A DNA stretch of 64,000 nt from Lunularia cruciata. Its lineage: Eukaryota; Streptophyta; Marchantiopsida; Lunulariales; Lunulariaceae. The notes beneath the pieces were generated by a model. The model was given only the letters and a program-made list of their open reading frames with translations. It was not told the DNA's origin and made no database searches. Below are positions 24,526-34,139 of this stretch, piece after piece; the first letter of the stretch is position 1; the number at the start of each line of letters is the position of its first letter. Position numbers and translations under genes: made by a program. The stretch covers positions 56,730,001-56,794,000 of the forward strand of contig OX419760.1 in the NCBI GenBank assembly GCA_948567375.1. Direction: 5' to 3'.

Positions 24526-27351
24526 TTGATTAGTTCCAATGGGATTGAAGGCTCAACTTATGCAAGTTTGCTTCACTTGCAAGATATGATATCTAATCGG
24601 GGTTGTAGGATTTTGGTTGATTCTAGAAGTTCAAAGAATTGCATGTTTATGCTAGTAGCAAAGGAATTGGGTATTCCTATCAAGCTAGTGTTTGGAAGTA
24701 GTTTGATGATGGCAGATGGTAGAAAGTGTTTTGCATTCTGCACCTTGCATCTTGTTACCTTCAAGATTGGGAAGGAGTATTTGGAGTGTACGAGGTTTGT
24801 AGTGGCACCTCTACATTATGATATCATTTTGGGTCTATCTTGGCTTGAACATCATAAGGTTCAATTTGATTGGACTTGACTACAAATTCAAGTACAACAC
24901 CAAGGTAAGAATTTCCAATATGGTTGTCTAGCACCTCTGAGTAAGACACCTAAGAATAGTCAGTCCCAAGATGGGAATTTTTTCGAGACGGTAGCCATAG
25001 AGAAAATCTAGAAGGGAGATGAGTCCCAAGATAGGAAGTTTGCCAAGAAGGCAATCATGGAACAAGCTTGGAAGAGATATTAGTCTCTGGAAGGGAAGTT
25101 TGTTAGTAAAGCAACCATAGAGCAAGCTTTGTAGGAAGATAAGGTTGTATTTGCGGTGTGGATCAAGCCGATTGCACAAGAACAATCTAAGGAGACCGAA
25201 GAGCCTCATCAAGCAATGGTTGATTGGATAGTTCAAGAGGTTTGTGGACGTGTTTCCGGATGATATGCTAAAGGGATTATCCTCCGATTAAGGTATGCCT
25301 TTCAAGATCAAGTTATTACCAAGGAGTACTCTTATGAGTAGACCGATCTATCGGCTCTCACCAAAGGAGTTGGAGGAGTTTCAAACAACACTTTTTTGGA
25401 GAAGGATTTCATACAACATAGTACGTCTCCTTGGGGAGCACCGGTACTATTTGTTCCAAAGAAGGATGGAGGACTTCATTTCTATATTGATTACCATGGG
25501 CTCAATAAGCAAACCATGAAGAATGCATATCCCTTGCCTCAGATTGATGACTTGCTTGATCAACTAAGTGGAGAACGCTACTTTTCCAAGCTGGATCTTT
25601 GTAGTGGCTATTGGCAAATTCCTATTGAGAGAGGATGTGCAAAAGTCTACCTTTTGCACAAGGTATGGGCATTTTGAGTAGAGAGTCCTACCTTTTGGAC
25701 TTACTAATGCTCTAGCAGTCTTCATGGATCAGATGCATTGTGTGTTGGACGGACTATTGGATTGGTTCGTGGTGGTGTTCTTGGATGATATCTTAATCTA
25801 TAGCAAGATAGAGGCAAAACACATGAATCATGTGCAAGAAGTCCTAAGACGACTATGACAATGGAAATTTTATTGCAAGAAGTCAAAGTGTGCCTTTTGG
25901 TAGAAGGATGTTACCTTCTTGGGTCATAAGATCTCATTAGAGGGGATCAAGATGGAAGAAGAGAAGATGATGGCCATTACTGATTGGCCTACCCCAAAGG
26001 ATGCTACAGAAGTAAAGGCATTCAATGAATTGGCCAATTTTTACCAACGCTTCATCCACTATTATGCTCATGTGGGTGCACCACTGATTGACCTCTTGGG
26101 AAAGAACTCGAGTTTCCAGTGGACCACCAAGCATGAAGAAGCATTCCAGAAGTTAAAGCATATGGTGTCTTCAAGACCCATTCTTCAACCATATGATCCT
26201 CAACTACCTTGTGTGGTTGATTTTGATGCTTCTAACTTTGCAATTGGAGTTATGTTGCAACAAGAATTCCCAAATGGACTACATCCCATTGCCTTTGTGT
26301 CTTGCTGACTAAATACAACTGAAAGAAATTACTCTGCTTGAGATCGGGAACAACTTGCAATGGTATATACCACCAAGGTATGGAAGCATTACCTCTTGGA
26401 GAAACAAGTGATCATGCAAACTGATCACAAGCCATTATTGCAGACCTTACACTTGGAACACATGAAGAGTCGACATCATCGATGAGAAGAGCAACTCCAA
26501 TTGTTTGACATCAAACTTGAATACAAACTAGGTTGGTTCCATGTCATCCTTGATGCTCTATCACAATGACTTGATTTGAAGTCTCTTCCTCTCATCACGA
26601 CGGCAATTACGACGGTGTCAATTGACCCCAAGGTCCATAATGAGTTTTGGTCAGCTCTGCAACAAGATCCCTTCTTCCAAATGGTACATGGTTGTCTAAC
26701 AACAAGTGACAAGGAGTACAACACCTTCTCCTTCAAGGAAGGCCTTCTATTCTATGCGGACCGGATCTATGTTCTAGCCAAAAGTGATCTCTGACTTGTG
26801 CGCCTTTAGGAAGCCCATGATTTACCAATAGCTGGTCACATGGGGGTGGACAAGACCTTGGGTACCCTCCAACTCCAATGGTGGTGGCCCAAGATGACAT
26901 GAGATGTTCGGGAGTTTGTCCAATCATGTGAGAGTTGTCAATGCAACAAGGCAAGTAACCAAAAGCCGAGTAGGCTCCTTCAACCACTTCCCATTCCAAC
27001 TTCTTGTTGGGAACAAGTGAGCTTAGATCTCATCACCTCCTTGCCCAAGATACAACAAGGTCACACAACAATTGTGGTGTTTGTGGATAAGCTTAGTAAG
27101 CAAATCCATTTGGCACCAATGGTTGATACTATGGATGCTCCAACCTTAGCGCAACTCTACTTCAATAATGTATTCAAACATCATGGGATGCCACGTGTAC
27201 TCATCTCTGACCGTAATCCTTGCTTCACTGGAAAGTTCTAGCAAGCCTTCTTCTAGGTACTTGGCACCAAGCTTGCTTTGTCCACAACCTATCATCCTCA
27301 AACTGAGGGACAAAATAAAGGTGCAAATTGCACCTTGAAAGATATACCTTC
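24526..27351 (+). pseudogene. Element E1 pol: protease, repeat linker, RT, RNase H, integrase (3' truncated)
   Basis: Protease 24526-24879 has RILVDSRSSKN, with the catalytic Gly changed to Arg. The linker 24950-25140 carries three units of the 60-bp repeat. RT runs from about 25295 to 25860 with [30 protein letters not shown] and VVFLDDILIYS. RNase H 25919-26580 includes VDFDASNFAIGVMLQQ. Integrase runs from about 26800 with CNKASNQ and MSLDLITSLPKIQQGHTT and stops after the catalytic-glutamate region (about 27351). The chromodomain and the 3' LTR are missing. Confidence 0.85.
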
Positions 27352-27498
27352 GTGCCATAAATCAAGGATTGCGGTCGGAGATGAGAACACATGGTATCCC
27401 ATGATACTTGAAGACATTGTTGAAGTAGATTTGTGCTAAGGTTGGAGCATCCACAATATCACAAGTTGGTGCCAAGTGGATTTGCTTACTAAGCTTAT
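27352..27498 (-). pseudogene. Element B integrase, middle piece
   Basis: The minus reading includes DAPTLAQIYFNNVFKYHG, which continues at 34135 after element A. This 147-bp island is bounded by E1 on the left and A on the right. Confidence 0.8.
27494..27498. repeat. Target-site duplication CTTAT, left copy
   Basis: Identical to 34135-34139 across element A. Confidence 0.95.
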
Positions 27499-28241
27499 TG
27501 TAATACTCCGAGGACAAGAGAAGAGAGAAAATATAGATTGCACACTCAAACATTTGATGCCCCAAGGGAGCACCTTCTCTTTATTATATAGACAAAGAGG
27601 ATCTCCTCCAAGGAAGCTCCACCATAGGATTAGGGACACAGATAGGTGACATGTCAGCAAGCTCCACCCTTGGATTACTGACTTGGATGGGTGACCTGTC
27701 TGGTCTAGGTCCTATCTGGTTGGTCAAACGAGCTTTGACCGGAGGGAATCTTTTAGGGAATCTTCCTATAGGAATCTCAGAATCACATGAGTAAGGTACC
27801 GTTGGAAAGCTCTCGACGAGACAAACCAGGGGGGAGGGAAGGCCAGCCTTACCTTTGTTGGGGGGGGGGGGAATCTGCACATTTTCGAGGCCTAATTCAT
27901 CCGTTTAGGCCTCCGAAATTGCCTCCAAAGATTTCAGGCATATTTCAGTTCCTACTCTATTAGTAGAAGTCCCCTTTTGGTGATACCTCTTTCTGATCTG
28001 TTTAGTCCATCATGTGTAACATCCTTCCAGATGTTACCAAACCAATTCTCACCTTTAAATCATATGTCTAGCTATTGGTTCTAAGGTTCTCAAGTCTATT
28101 TCGGTTTCTGCCCTATTAGTAGAAGTACTCTTTTGGTGATACTTCTATCTGATCTATTTTGACCATCATGTATAACATCATTCTAGATGTTACCAAACTA
28201 AATTTCACATCTAGATCATATGGCTAACCCTTGGTATTACA
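27499..28241 (-). mobile_element. 3' LTR of element A
   Basis: 743 bp, TGTAATACTCCGAGG to CTTGGTATTACA. A run of about 12 G lies near 27860; the partner LTR has a shorter run. Confidence 0.95.
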
Positions 28242-28256
28242 GACCTCCCTCCTTTT
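28242..28256 (-). other. Polypurine tract of element A
   Basis: The minus strand reads AAAAGGAGGGAGGTC immediately before the 3' LTR, the expected primer site for plus-strand synthesis. It overlaps the integrase stop codon. Confidence 0.8.
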
Positions 28257-29460
28257 AAGACACAACGTCCTCGTTGTGCAATTGTTGCTCAAATGCTTGC
28301 ACCAACATCGGTGCATGGGCCAAATTGGCAGCGGGTTCCCAGGTTGCTTCATAAAGAGGGTAACCTTTCCATTGTACTAGATATTCCACCCGCGGATGGC
28401 GAGTACCACGCCTGCGCTTTTGGAGAATCCGCTTTACTTCATATTCCTCTGTGCCATCAATGACTGTCGGACAAGGTCGAATGTCCTGTGTGGAAGTACC
28501 TTGGTCTGATCGGGGAGCATATCTGCGTAATAGGGAGACATGGAACACTGGATGGATCTTCATGTGTGGTGGTAGCTCAAGGTGATAGGCCACAGCGCCG
28601 ATGCGACGAAGAATCGAGAAAGGCCCAATAAAACAAGGTCTGAGCTTACGAGATCCAACTAATGTGAGGTTAATTGTCGATAGCCACACTTGATCCACAA
28701 CATTGAACTCCATGTGCCTACGGTGTGCATCAGCATACTGCTTTTGTTGATTTTGCGCAATCTGTAACATGTGCTTGGCGCTCTCCACACCTTGTTGGAT
28801 TCTAGAAACAAATGTGTTGACTGCATCAACCTTGGTAGTCACTGGACGGATCTTCATCAAGCTAGAAGGTGTGAAGGGATTCTCACCATACATGAGGAAG
28901 AATGGAGTGACCTGGGTGGAGGCATTCACTGAATTGTTGTAAGCGAATTCCACCAACGGTAGTAGGGTGTCCTACCTCTCTTGCTCTTCTAAGGTGAAGC
29001 CGCGTAACATGTCTTCAATTGTGCAATTAGCCCGCTTTGTTTGGCCATCTATTTGTGGGTGGTAAGCTGTAGACATGGCCAACTTGGTTTTGAAGAAACC
29101 AAAGAGTGTTCGCCAAAACAAACTGGTGAATTGGGTGCCTCTATCGGTGATGAGTACTCTAGACAAGCCATGGTGAGCAAAGACTGTATCTAAGTATAGT
29201 TGAGCTAGTTGTGGAGCGGTCACCTCCTTGGTGGTAGGGCGTACATGAATCATTTTGCTGAGCCGGTCCACAAAGACCACAATGGAGTCAAACCCTGAGG
29301 TGGTCTTGGGTAATTCACAGATAAGATCCATACTCACTTGTTCCCAACGTTGGGTAGGAGTGGGAAGAGGTTGAAGGAGCCCTGCAGGAGCTTGATTAGA
29401 AGCTTTGTTCTGTTGACAAAGTAGGCAGCTACAAAGTAGACAAAGTAGGACTACGCACAT
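28255..29460 (-). pseudogene. Element A integrase with C-terminal chromodomain
   Basis: The catalytic core spans 28972-29460, with MDLICELPKTTSGFDS around the first Asp, ITDRGTQFTSLFW around the second, and YHPQIDGQTKRANCTIED around the Glu. The next segment, 28255-28956, contains the GPFSILRRIGAVAYHLELPP module and ends in a chromodomain (EYEVKRILQKRRRGTRHP, then VEYLVQWKGYPLYEATWEP). Chromodomains in such integrases are thought to guide insertion to chromatin with histone marks. A TAG at about 28970-28972 separates the two segments, where copy Z has a Trp codon. A duplication of about 22 bp near 29430-29452 shifts the frame at the N-terminal zinc-binding region. Confidence 0.88.
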
Positions 29461-30796
29461 AGTCCATCACGTCGTTGCTCATCTTGGGCCAATAGTAATG
29501 GCGCTTGACTGCCTCCAAGGTCTTGTCCACTCTGACATGAGCTGCAATGGCCGAATCATGACATTCCACTAGAATGGTGGTGCGTAATTCTGAGACATTT
29601 GGGATCCACAATCGGCCCTCTCGAAAGGTGAGTCCTTGGGTGCTGGTGACACCTTTGGACGCTTGCGCTTCTACAATCTGTGGGTCAGTTTTTGTAGTAG
29701 CTAGAATCTCTTGCCAGAATTCAGGGTTAATCTTAACCTCTGCCGCCAAGTTGTTGGCCATTGGCATGCGGGTGAACGCATCTGCAAGTTGCTTCTTACC
29801 TTCCACATAGGTGATTGTCATGTTGAAGCGTTGTCGCCACTCTGCCCACCGAATTTGGCGACGAGATAGATCCTTTTGCGTCTCGAGGTAGACTAGAGGT
29901 TTGTGGTCTGTCTCTACTACAAATGCCTTCTCGCCTAGGTAGTGCTTCCAATGCTTGTTTGCTAGAACAATGGCCAGCTCTTCTCGTTCTGTGGTGTGGT
30001 AGTTGCGCTCTGCCGGTAACAACTTTCGAGAGAAATATGCAATTGGATGCCATACATCATGCCACTCTTGTTGTAGGACTGCTCCTATTGCTACGCCTGA
30101 TGCATCCGTAGCCAACTTGATTGGACGTTTTGGGTCATACCACTTCAAGATTGGTGCATGTAGCAAGGCGGCCTTCAATTCTTGAAAGGCCAACTCTTGT
30201 GCAGTTCCCCATGTCCACTTCTTCCCCTTGCCAAGTAGTGCCGTTAAAGGCTGTGCAACCTTGGAGAAGTCCTTGACAAATCTACGATAGAATCCCGTCA
30301 ACCCCAAGAAGCTCTTAAGTTGAGTCTGATCTTCTGGGGCACTCCATTTTTGAATGACCTCTATTTTATCTATCAATACTTGAATGCCCTCTGCACTTAC
30401 TCTATGCCCTAAGTAGTCTACTTCAGACTTGCCAAACTCACACTTTGAGATTTTGGCGTACAACTGATTCTGTCTTAGAATCTGGAGGACCTCTCGTAGA
30501 TGTTGTTTGTGTTCTGTCATCGTGGTACTATATACTAAGATATCATCCAAGAAGACGATAACAGACTTATCCAAGTATGGACGAAATATGTCATTCATTA
30601 GGCTCATGAAAGTGGTAGGCGCATTGGTGAGGCCAAAAGGCATCACAAGATACTCAAAGTGGCCATACCTGGTTCAAAAGGCAGTTTTGTACACATCCTC
30701 CTCTGCAATTCGGATTTGATTGTAACCACTCCGCAAGTCCAGTTTGGTGAAGTATCTCGCTCCATGGAGTTGATCAAACAGGTCATCCATGCGAGG
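29453..30796 (-). pseudogene. Element A reverse transcriptase and RNase H
   Basis: The open segment 29429-30646 holds the RT core with [17 protein letters not shown], the catalytic [10 protein letters not shown] (an xLDD box), and RNase H with [18 protein letters not shown] and [15 protein letters not shown]. It ends at the integrase zinc region with [18 protein letters not shown]. An in-frame TGA at 30674-30676 interrupts RT just before TRYGHFEY. A second TGA near 30797 separates this part from the upstream RT segment. Confidence 0.88.
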
Positions 30797-31700
30797 TCAG
30801 GGGTATTTGTTCTTCACTGTTTGCTGATTGAGACCCCGATAGTCAATGCACATGCGCATTGTACCATCCTTCTTCTTCACAAACAAGATAGGGGCCCCAT
30901 ATAGTGATACGCTAGGTTGGATGAACCCTTTCTGTAGCATCTCCTCAATTTGAGTCTTACACTCCTCCAACTCCTGAGGTGATAGGCGATATGGGGCCTT
31001 ACAAGGAGGTGTCTTCCCCGGGAGTGTCTCTATTTTGTGATCTACTCGCCTTTTAGGTGGTAACCCTGAGGGTAGATCATCGGGAAAGACATCTTGAAAC
31101 TCATCCACGACATCCTTCAATTTCTCAGGAATTTGTCCAGCGAGTTGTGCACTCTCGACTTCTCTTATTAGACCCAGAAAACATCTATCGGTCTTCCAGA
31201 CAGTTGTCGTCCCTACGACATATAGAGGTAGTTTCTGCCTGTGTGATTTTTCTTTAACCCCGATGATTGACCATTGGTGGGTTCTCTCTACTTTCTTCCT
31301 CCAATCCACCATTGGGTTGTACTCCTCCATCCATGGCATGTTTAAAATTGCATCATAACGGGCTAACTGTATCACTCGCCACTCAATTGCTTCCTGATAT
31401 TCTCCTACAGAGAGGGTTACCCGTCTAGGTAATGATTCAATCCTCTCTGTTTGCCCATTTGGTAACTCTACTTCTTCACTTCCATCTCTCTCTAGATCCA
31501 TTCCCAATCTGATTGCAACAGAGCGAGACAAGAAATTCTCTGTTGCTCCCAGATCTATTAATACTCTCACTTGATTACCTTTTAGTATTCCATTCACAAC
31601 AATCAATTGTGAGGTTGCCTTTCGGGATCTTTACGCATTATTCTTCTTCCTTCCCTCGCTTCTCTGCTTCCTTATTGAGCCAGTAAGGCCGCGAGGTACA
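30797..31700 (-). pseudogene. Element A protease and start of reverse transcriptase
   Basis: Protease: [17 protein letters not shown], with D-L-G where aspartic proteases normally have D-S-G or D-T-G, then an [12 protein letters not shown] motif. The RT N-terminus follows with [20 protein letters not shown] and [13 protein letters not shown]. The pol frame enters from within the end of gag in the -1 frame (reading GKQRSPVNVPRGLTGS). It is broken once by a TAA near 31633, where copy Z has CAA, and again near 30797. Confidence 0.85.
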
Positions 31701-31701
31701 T

Positions 31702-32790
31702 TTACTGGCGATCTTTGTTTTCCAAAGTGGTTTCCACCTCCTCCTCTTCAATGTGCCTCTCCATGTTGTTCAAAGATTGCCTATACGAAGGCCGAGGGCC
31801 TCTAGGGAAACGAGTGCAACAATTGGTAGATATGTGCCCAATACAGCCACAATTGTAACAACGGCGTTGTTCTCCTCGAGTCCCTTGTCCTCGTGGGACT
31901 CCATCTCTTTGTTCTTCTACCCGTCCTTGCTCTCCTTGAAGCGGCCGTGCTCCTCGATCCCGGAATCGAAGGTTGCCCAATTCCATTGGTACTGGTTCAC
32001 CCATGTGTGGCATTTCTGCCCAATAATGTTGAGGTGGAACTACTCCTTCATCTCCACCTAATGCTCCGGCTATTCTCTGCGCACAAGCAATGGCTTCAAA
32101 TACTGTGCGAGGGTTTTGCACCATGACTTCTTGGCGAATCCGCTCTTTCAACCCTCGTTTGAAATTGTCAAGAGCCTCTGTTGGACTCATGTCGGTAATT
32201 GCGACTTGTAGATCCAGAAATGCCTCCACATACTCTTGTACGCTATTCTTCTGTCCCAATCCCCATAGTCGGGTTCGAGCCATCTGCACAGAATCCACCG
32301 ATTGGAAATTCTTGAGCAGTCCTTCTTGCATTGCTGTCCATGTGATCTCCCTTCTCTCTGCCAGCATGGATCGTTCCCAAGCATCATACCATGTGAGGGC
32401 TTTATCGGTCAAGTACCCACATGCAAACACGCCTGCAGCATGCTCTGTGATCTCTGTTGAGAACAATCGAAAATATCGATTCATTCTCGAGATCCAATTC
32501 TCCACTACTCCCATCGTACGCTGCCCCTTGTAAGGCTCAATGTTGCAGGTCTTCTTCATCCGGAGTAGCAATGTGGCTTCATCGTTGATAGGGTTCGTAG
32601 GCACGGGTGCCTCTCCAAGTACTTCATTCGCAGGTACTGGGTTTTGAGACGGCTCTTCTTCTTGCATGGCTTGATCGTTCATGAGGATCTGCACTTGACT
32701 TTGCAATGTCTCCATGGTCATCTTAATCTCTCGAAATTCATTCAACATCCCTTGCATTCCTTGCACCAGCTCTTGCAACTGCGGATCCAT
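31702..32790 (-). CDS. gag: Element A gag polyprotein
   Basis: Open reading frame from ATG at 32788-32790 to TAA at 31702-31704, 362 codons. An 18-nt upstream extension starts with TTG, so I prefer the ATG. The N-terminal third has a coiled-coil-like stretch (QELVQGMQGMLNEFREIKM). The middle is the retrotransposon gag domain (GVVENWISRMNRYFRLF, then LTDKALTWYDAWERSML). The C-terminus has one zinc knuckle CYNCGCIGHISTNC (CX2CX4HX4C), followed by an acidic tail. Gag packages the element RNA into virus-like particles. It is the only intact structural gene of A. The stop overlaps pol in the -1 frame, which suggests programmed frameshifting. Confidence 0.92.
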   Translation of the reverse strand: MDPQLQELVQGMQGMLNEFREIKMTMETLQSQVQILMNDQAMQEEEPSQNPVPANEVLGEAPVPTNPINDEATLLLRMKKTCNIEPYKGQRTMGVVENWISRMNRYFRLFSTEITEHAAGVFACGYLTDKALTWYDAWERSMLAERREITWTAMQEGLLKNFQSVDSVQMARTRLWGLGQKNSVQEYVEAFLDLQVAITDMSPTEALDNFKRGLKERIRQEVMVQNPRTVFEAIACAQRIAGALGGDEGVVPPQHYWAEMPHMGEPVPMELGNLRFRDRGARPLQGEQGRVEEQRDGVPRGQGTRGEQRRCYNCGCIGHISTNCCTRFPRGPRPSYRQSLNNMERHIEEEEVETTLENKDRQ

Positions 32791-32823
32791 GGTGCCTGCA
32801 ACACCCAATTGCTAACGTCTACT

Positions 32824-33027
32824 TCAATACAGAGTCAATATAATCACTCTGGAAGGCGCATGAACTATTGGAACTACCATTGGGACCTCAGAAGCTATAA
32901 CTCGTTGATAATACTCCTCACCAAAATTCCTAACCACAAAATCTCTAAACATCAATTTCGGCCTCACTACATAACGGATTTCTACTTGAGTGTTGAAAGG
33001 GAGAGGATTTGGGACATTCATATCCAT
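32824..33027 (-). CDS. Leader ORF2 of element A (67 aa, SPFH/band-7-like)
   Basis: ATG at 33025-33027, stop TGA at 32824-32826. It lies between primer-binding site and gag, where chromoviruses usually have no gene. The product begins MDMNVPNPLPFNTQVEIRY and includes RDFVVRNFGEEYYQRVIASE. Copies at 58448-58651 and 63608-63811 are equally long and nearly the same; the copy in C is decayed. The pattern (beta-rich VEIRYVVRP, then GEEYYQRVI) recalls prohibitin/stomatin SPFH domains. That is inference from pattern only. The ATG lies in the +1 frame relative to ORF1, a few bases after its stop. Confidence 0.6.
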   Translation of the reverse strand: MDMNVPNPLPFNTQVEIRYVVRPKLMFRDFVVRNFGEEYYQRVIASEVPMVVPIVHAPSRVIILTLY

Positions 33028-33031
33028 ATTA

Positions 33032-33253
33032 TCATAATAGAATGTAGATCGTCAAATCCCACTCTCTGTCATATATCACCACAGGTAGAATCACCGGGTT
33101 TGGTGAGTTCATCACTCTGTCCATGAATTCCACACCGAAGTGATAAACTAGCGATACTCTCATCTGCTCACGCTGGATGTACATAACCTTGATGTGGAAT
33201 GGGTTTGAGAATGGAAAGCTAGGTGCGGGAAATTGTACCCCCGGTGCATCCAT
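33032..33253 (-). CDS. Leader ORF1 of element A (73 aa)
   Basis: ATG at 33251-33253, stop TGA at 33032-33034. The same frame is open further upstream to about 33310, with another ATG four codons earlier. The product includes NPFHIKVMYIQREQMRVSLV and NSPNPVILPVVIYDREWDL. It is matched at 58222-58443, at 20780-21010 (longer N-terminus) and in the last 140 bases of the window. Function unknown. It may be the N-terminal half of the same protein as ORF2, joined by a +1 shift. Confidence 0.55.
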   Translation of the reverse strand: MDAPGVQFPAPSFPFSNPFHIKVMYIQREQMRVSLVYHFGVEFMDRVMNSPNPVILPVVIYDREWDLTIYILL

Positions 33254-33379
33254 CCCATCCGCTCTCTAAAGTCCTTCCTAAGTCTAGCGATTACTCTATG
33301 TTCTCCACCTCAATTACTCAGTTTCAGTAGTTCGTGCTATTCCAAGAGGGGTGATCCACTCTCTTGGACTAGAACACTC

Positions 33380-33391
33380 GCTCTGATACCA
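33380..33391 (-). other. Primer-binding site of element A
   Basis: The minus strand reads TGGTATCAGAGC one base inside the 5' LTR, the standard site pairing with the 3' end of initiator tRNA-Met. Confidence 0.92.
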
Positions 33392-33392
33392 T

Positions 33393-34134
33393 TGTAATAC
33401 TCTGAGGACAAGAGAAGAGAGAAAATACAAATTGCACACTCAAACATTCGATGCCCCAAGGGAGCACCTTCTCTTTATTATATAGACAAAGAGGATCTCC
33501 TCCAAGGAAGCTCCACCATAGGATTAGGGACACAGATAGGTGACATGTCAGCAAGCTCCACCCTTGGATTACTGACTTGGATGGGTGACCTGTCTGGTCT
33601 AGGTCCTATCTGGTTGGTCAAACGAGCTTTGACCGGAGGGAATCTTTTAGGGAATCTTCCTGTAGGAATCTCAGAATCACATGAGTAAGGTACCGTTGGA
33701 AAGCTCTCGACGAGACAAACTAGGAGGGGAGGGAAGGCCAGCCTTTCCTTTGTTGGGGGGGGGGAATCTGCACATTTTTGAGGCCTAATTCATCCGTTTA
33801 GGCCTCCGAAATTGCCTCCAAAGATTTCAGGTATATTTCAGTTCCTACTCTATTAGTAGAAGTCCCCTTTTGGTGATACCTCTTTCTGATCTGTTTAGTC
33901 CATCATGTGTAACATCCTTCCAGATGTTACCAAACCAATTCTCACCTTTAAATCATATGTCTAGCTATTGGTTCTAAGGTTCTCAAGTCTATTTCGGTTT
34001 CTGCCCTATTAGTAGAAGTACTCTTTTGGTGATACTTCTATCTGATCTATTTTGACCATCATGTATAACATCATTCTAGATGTTACCAAACTAAATTTCA
34101 CATCTAGATCATATGGCTAACCCTTGGTATTACA
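33393..34134 (-). mobile_element. 5' LTR of element A
   Basis: 742 bp, TGTAATACTCTGAGG to CTTGGTATTACA. About nine substitutions, mostly C/T or G/A, plus small indels separate it from the 3' LTR. Confidence 0.95.
33475..33484 (-). promoter_or_regulatory. Probable TATA box of element A
   Basis: The minus strand reads TATATAATAA about 85 bp before the inner end of the 5' LTR, implying a short R-U5. The same motif is at 27581-27590 in the 3' LTR and in the other family-1 LTRs. Confidence 0.6.
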
Positions 34135-34139
34135 CTTAT

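Larger units (their letters stand above)
27499..34134 (-). mobile_element. Element A: full-length chromodomain Ty3/gypsy retrotransposon (family 1)
   Basis: Complete minus-strand element of 6,636 bp with LTRs 27499-28241 and 33393-34134 and the target duplication CTTAT at 27494-27498 and 34135-34139. Order in the coding direction: 5' LTR, primer-binding site, two leader ORFs, gag, protease, RT, RNase H, integrase, chromodomain, polypurine tract, 3' LTR. The pol order and chromodomain make it a chromovirus. It sits in the integrase of element B. I count about nine substitutions plus small indels between the LTRs, so it is the youngest clear insertion here. Stops and a frameshift in pol mean it cannot encode a full polyprotein. 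Confidence 0.97.

Noticed and set aside
29574-30185. Several plus-strand ORFs of 60-78 aa
   Set aside because: Antisense to RNase H of A; the same shadows recur at 61173-61710 opposite Z.
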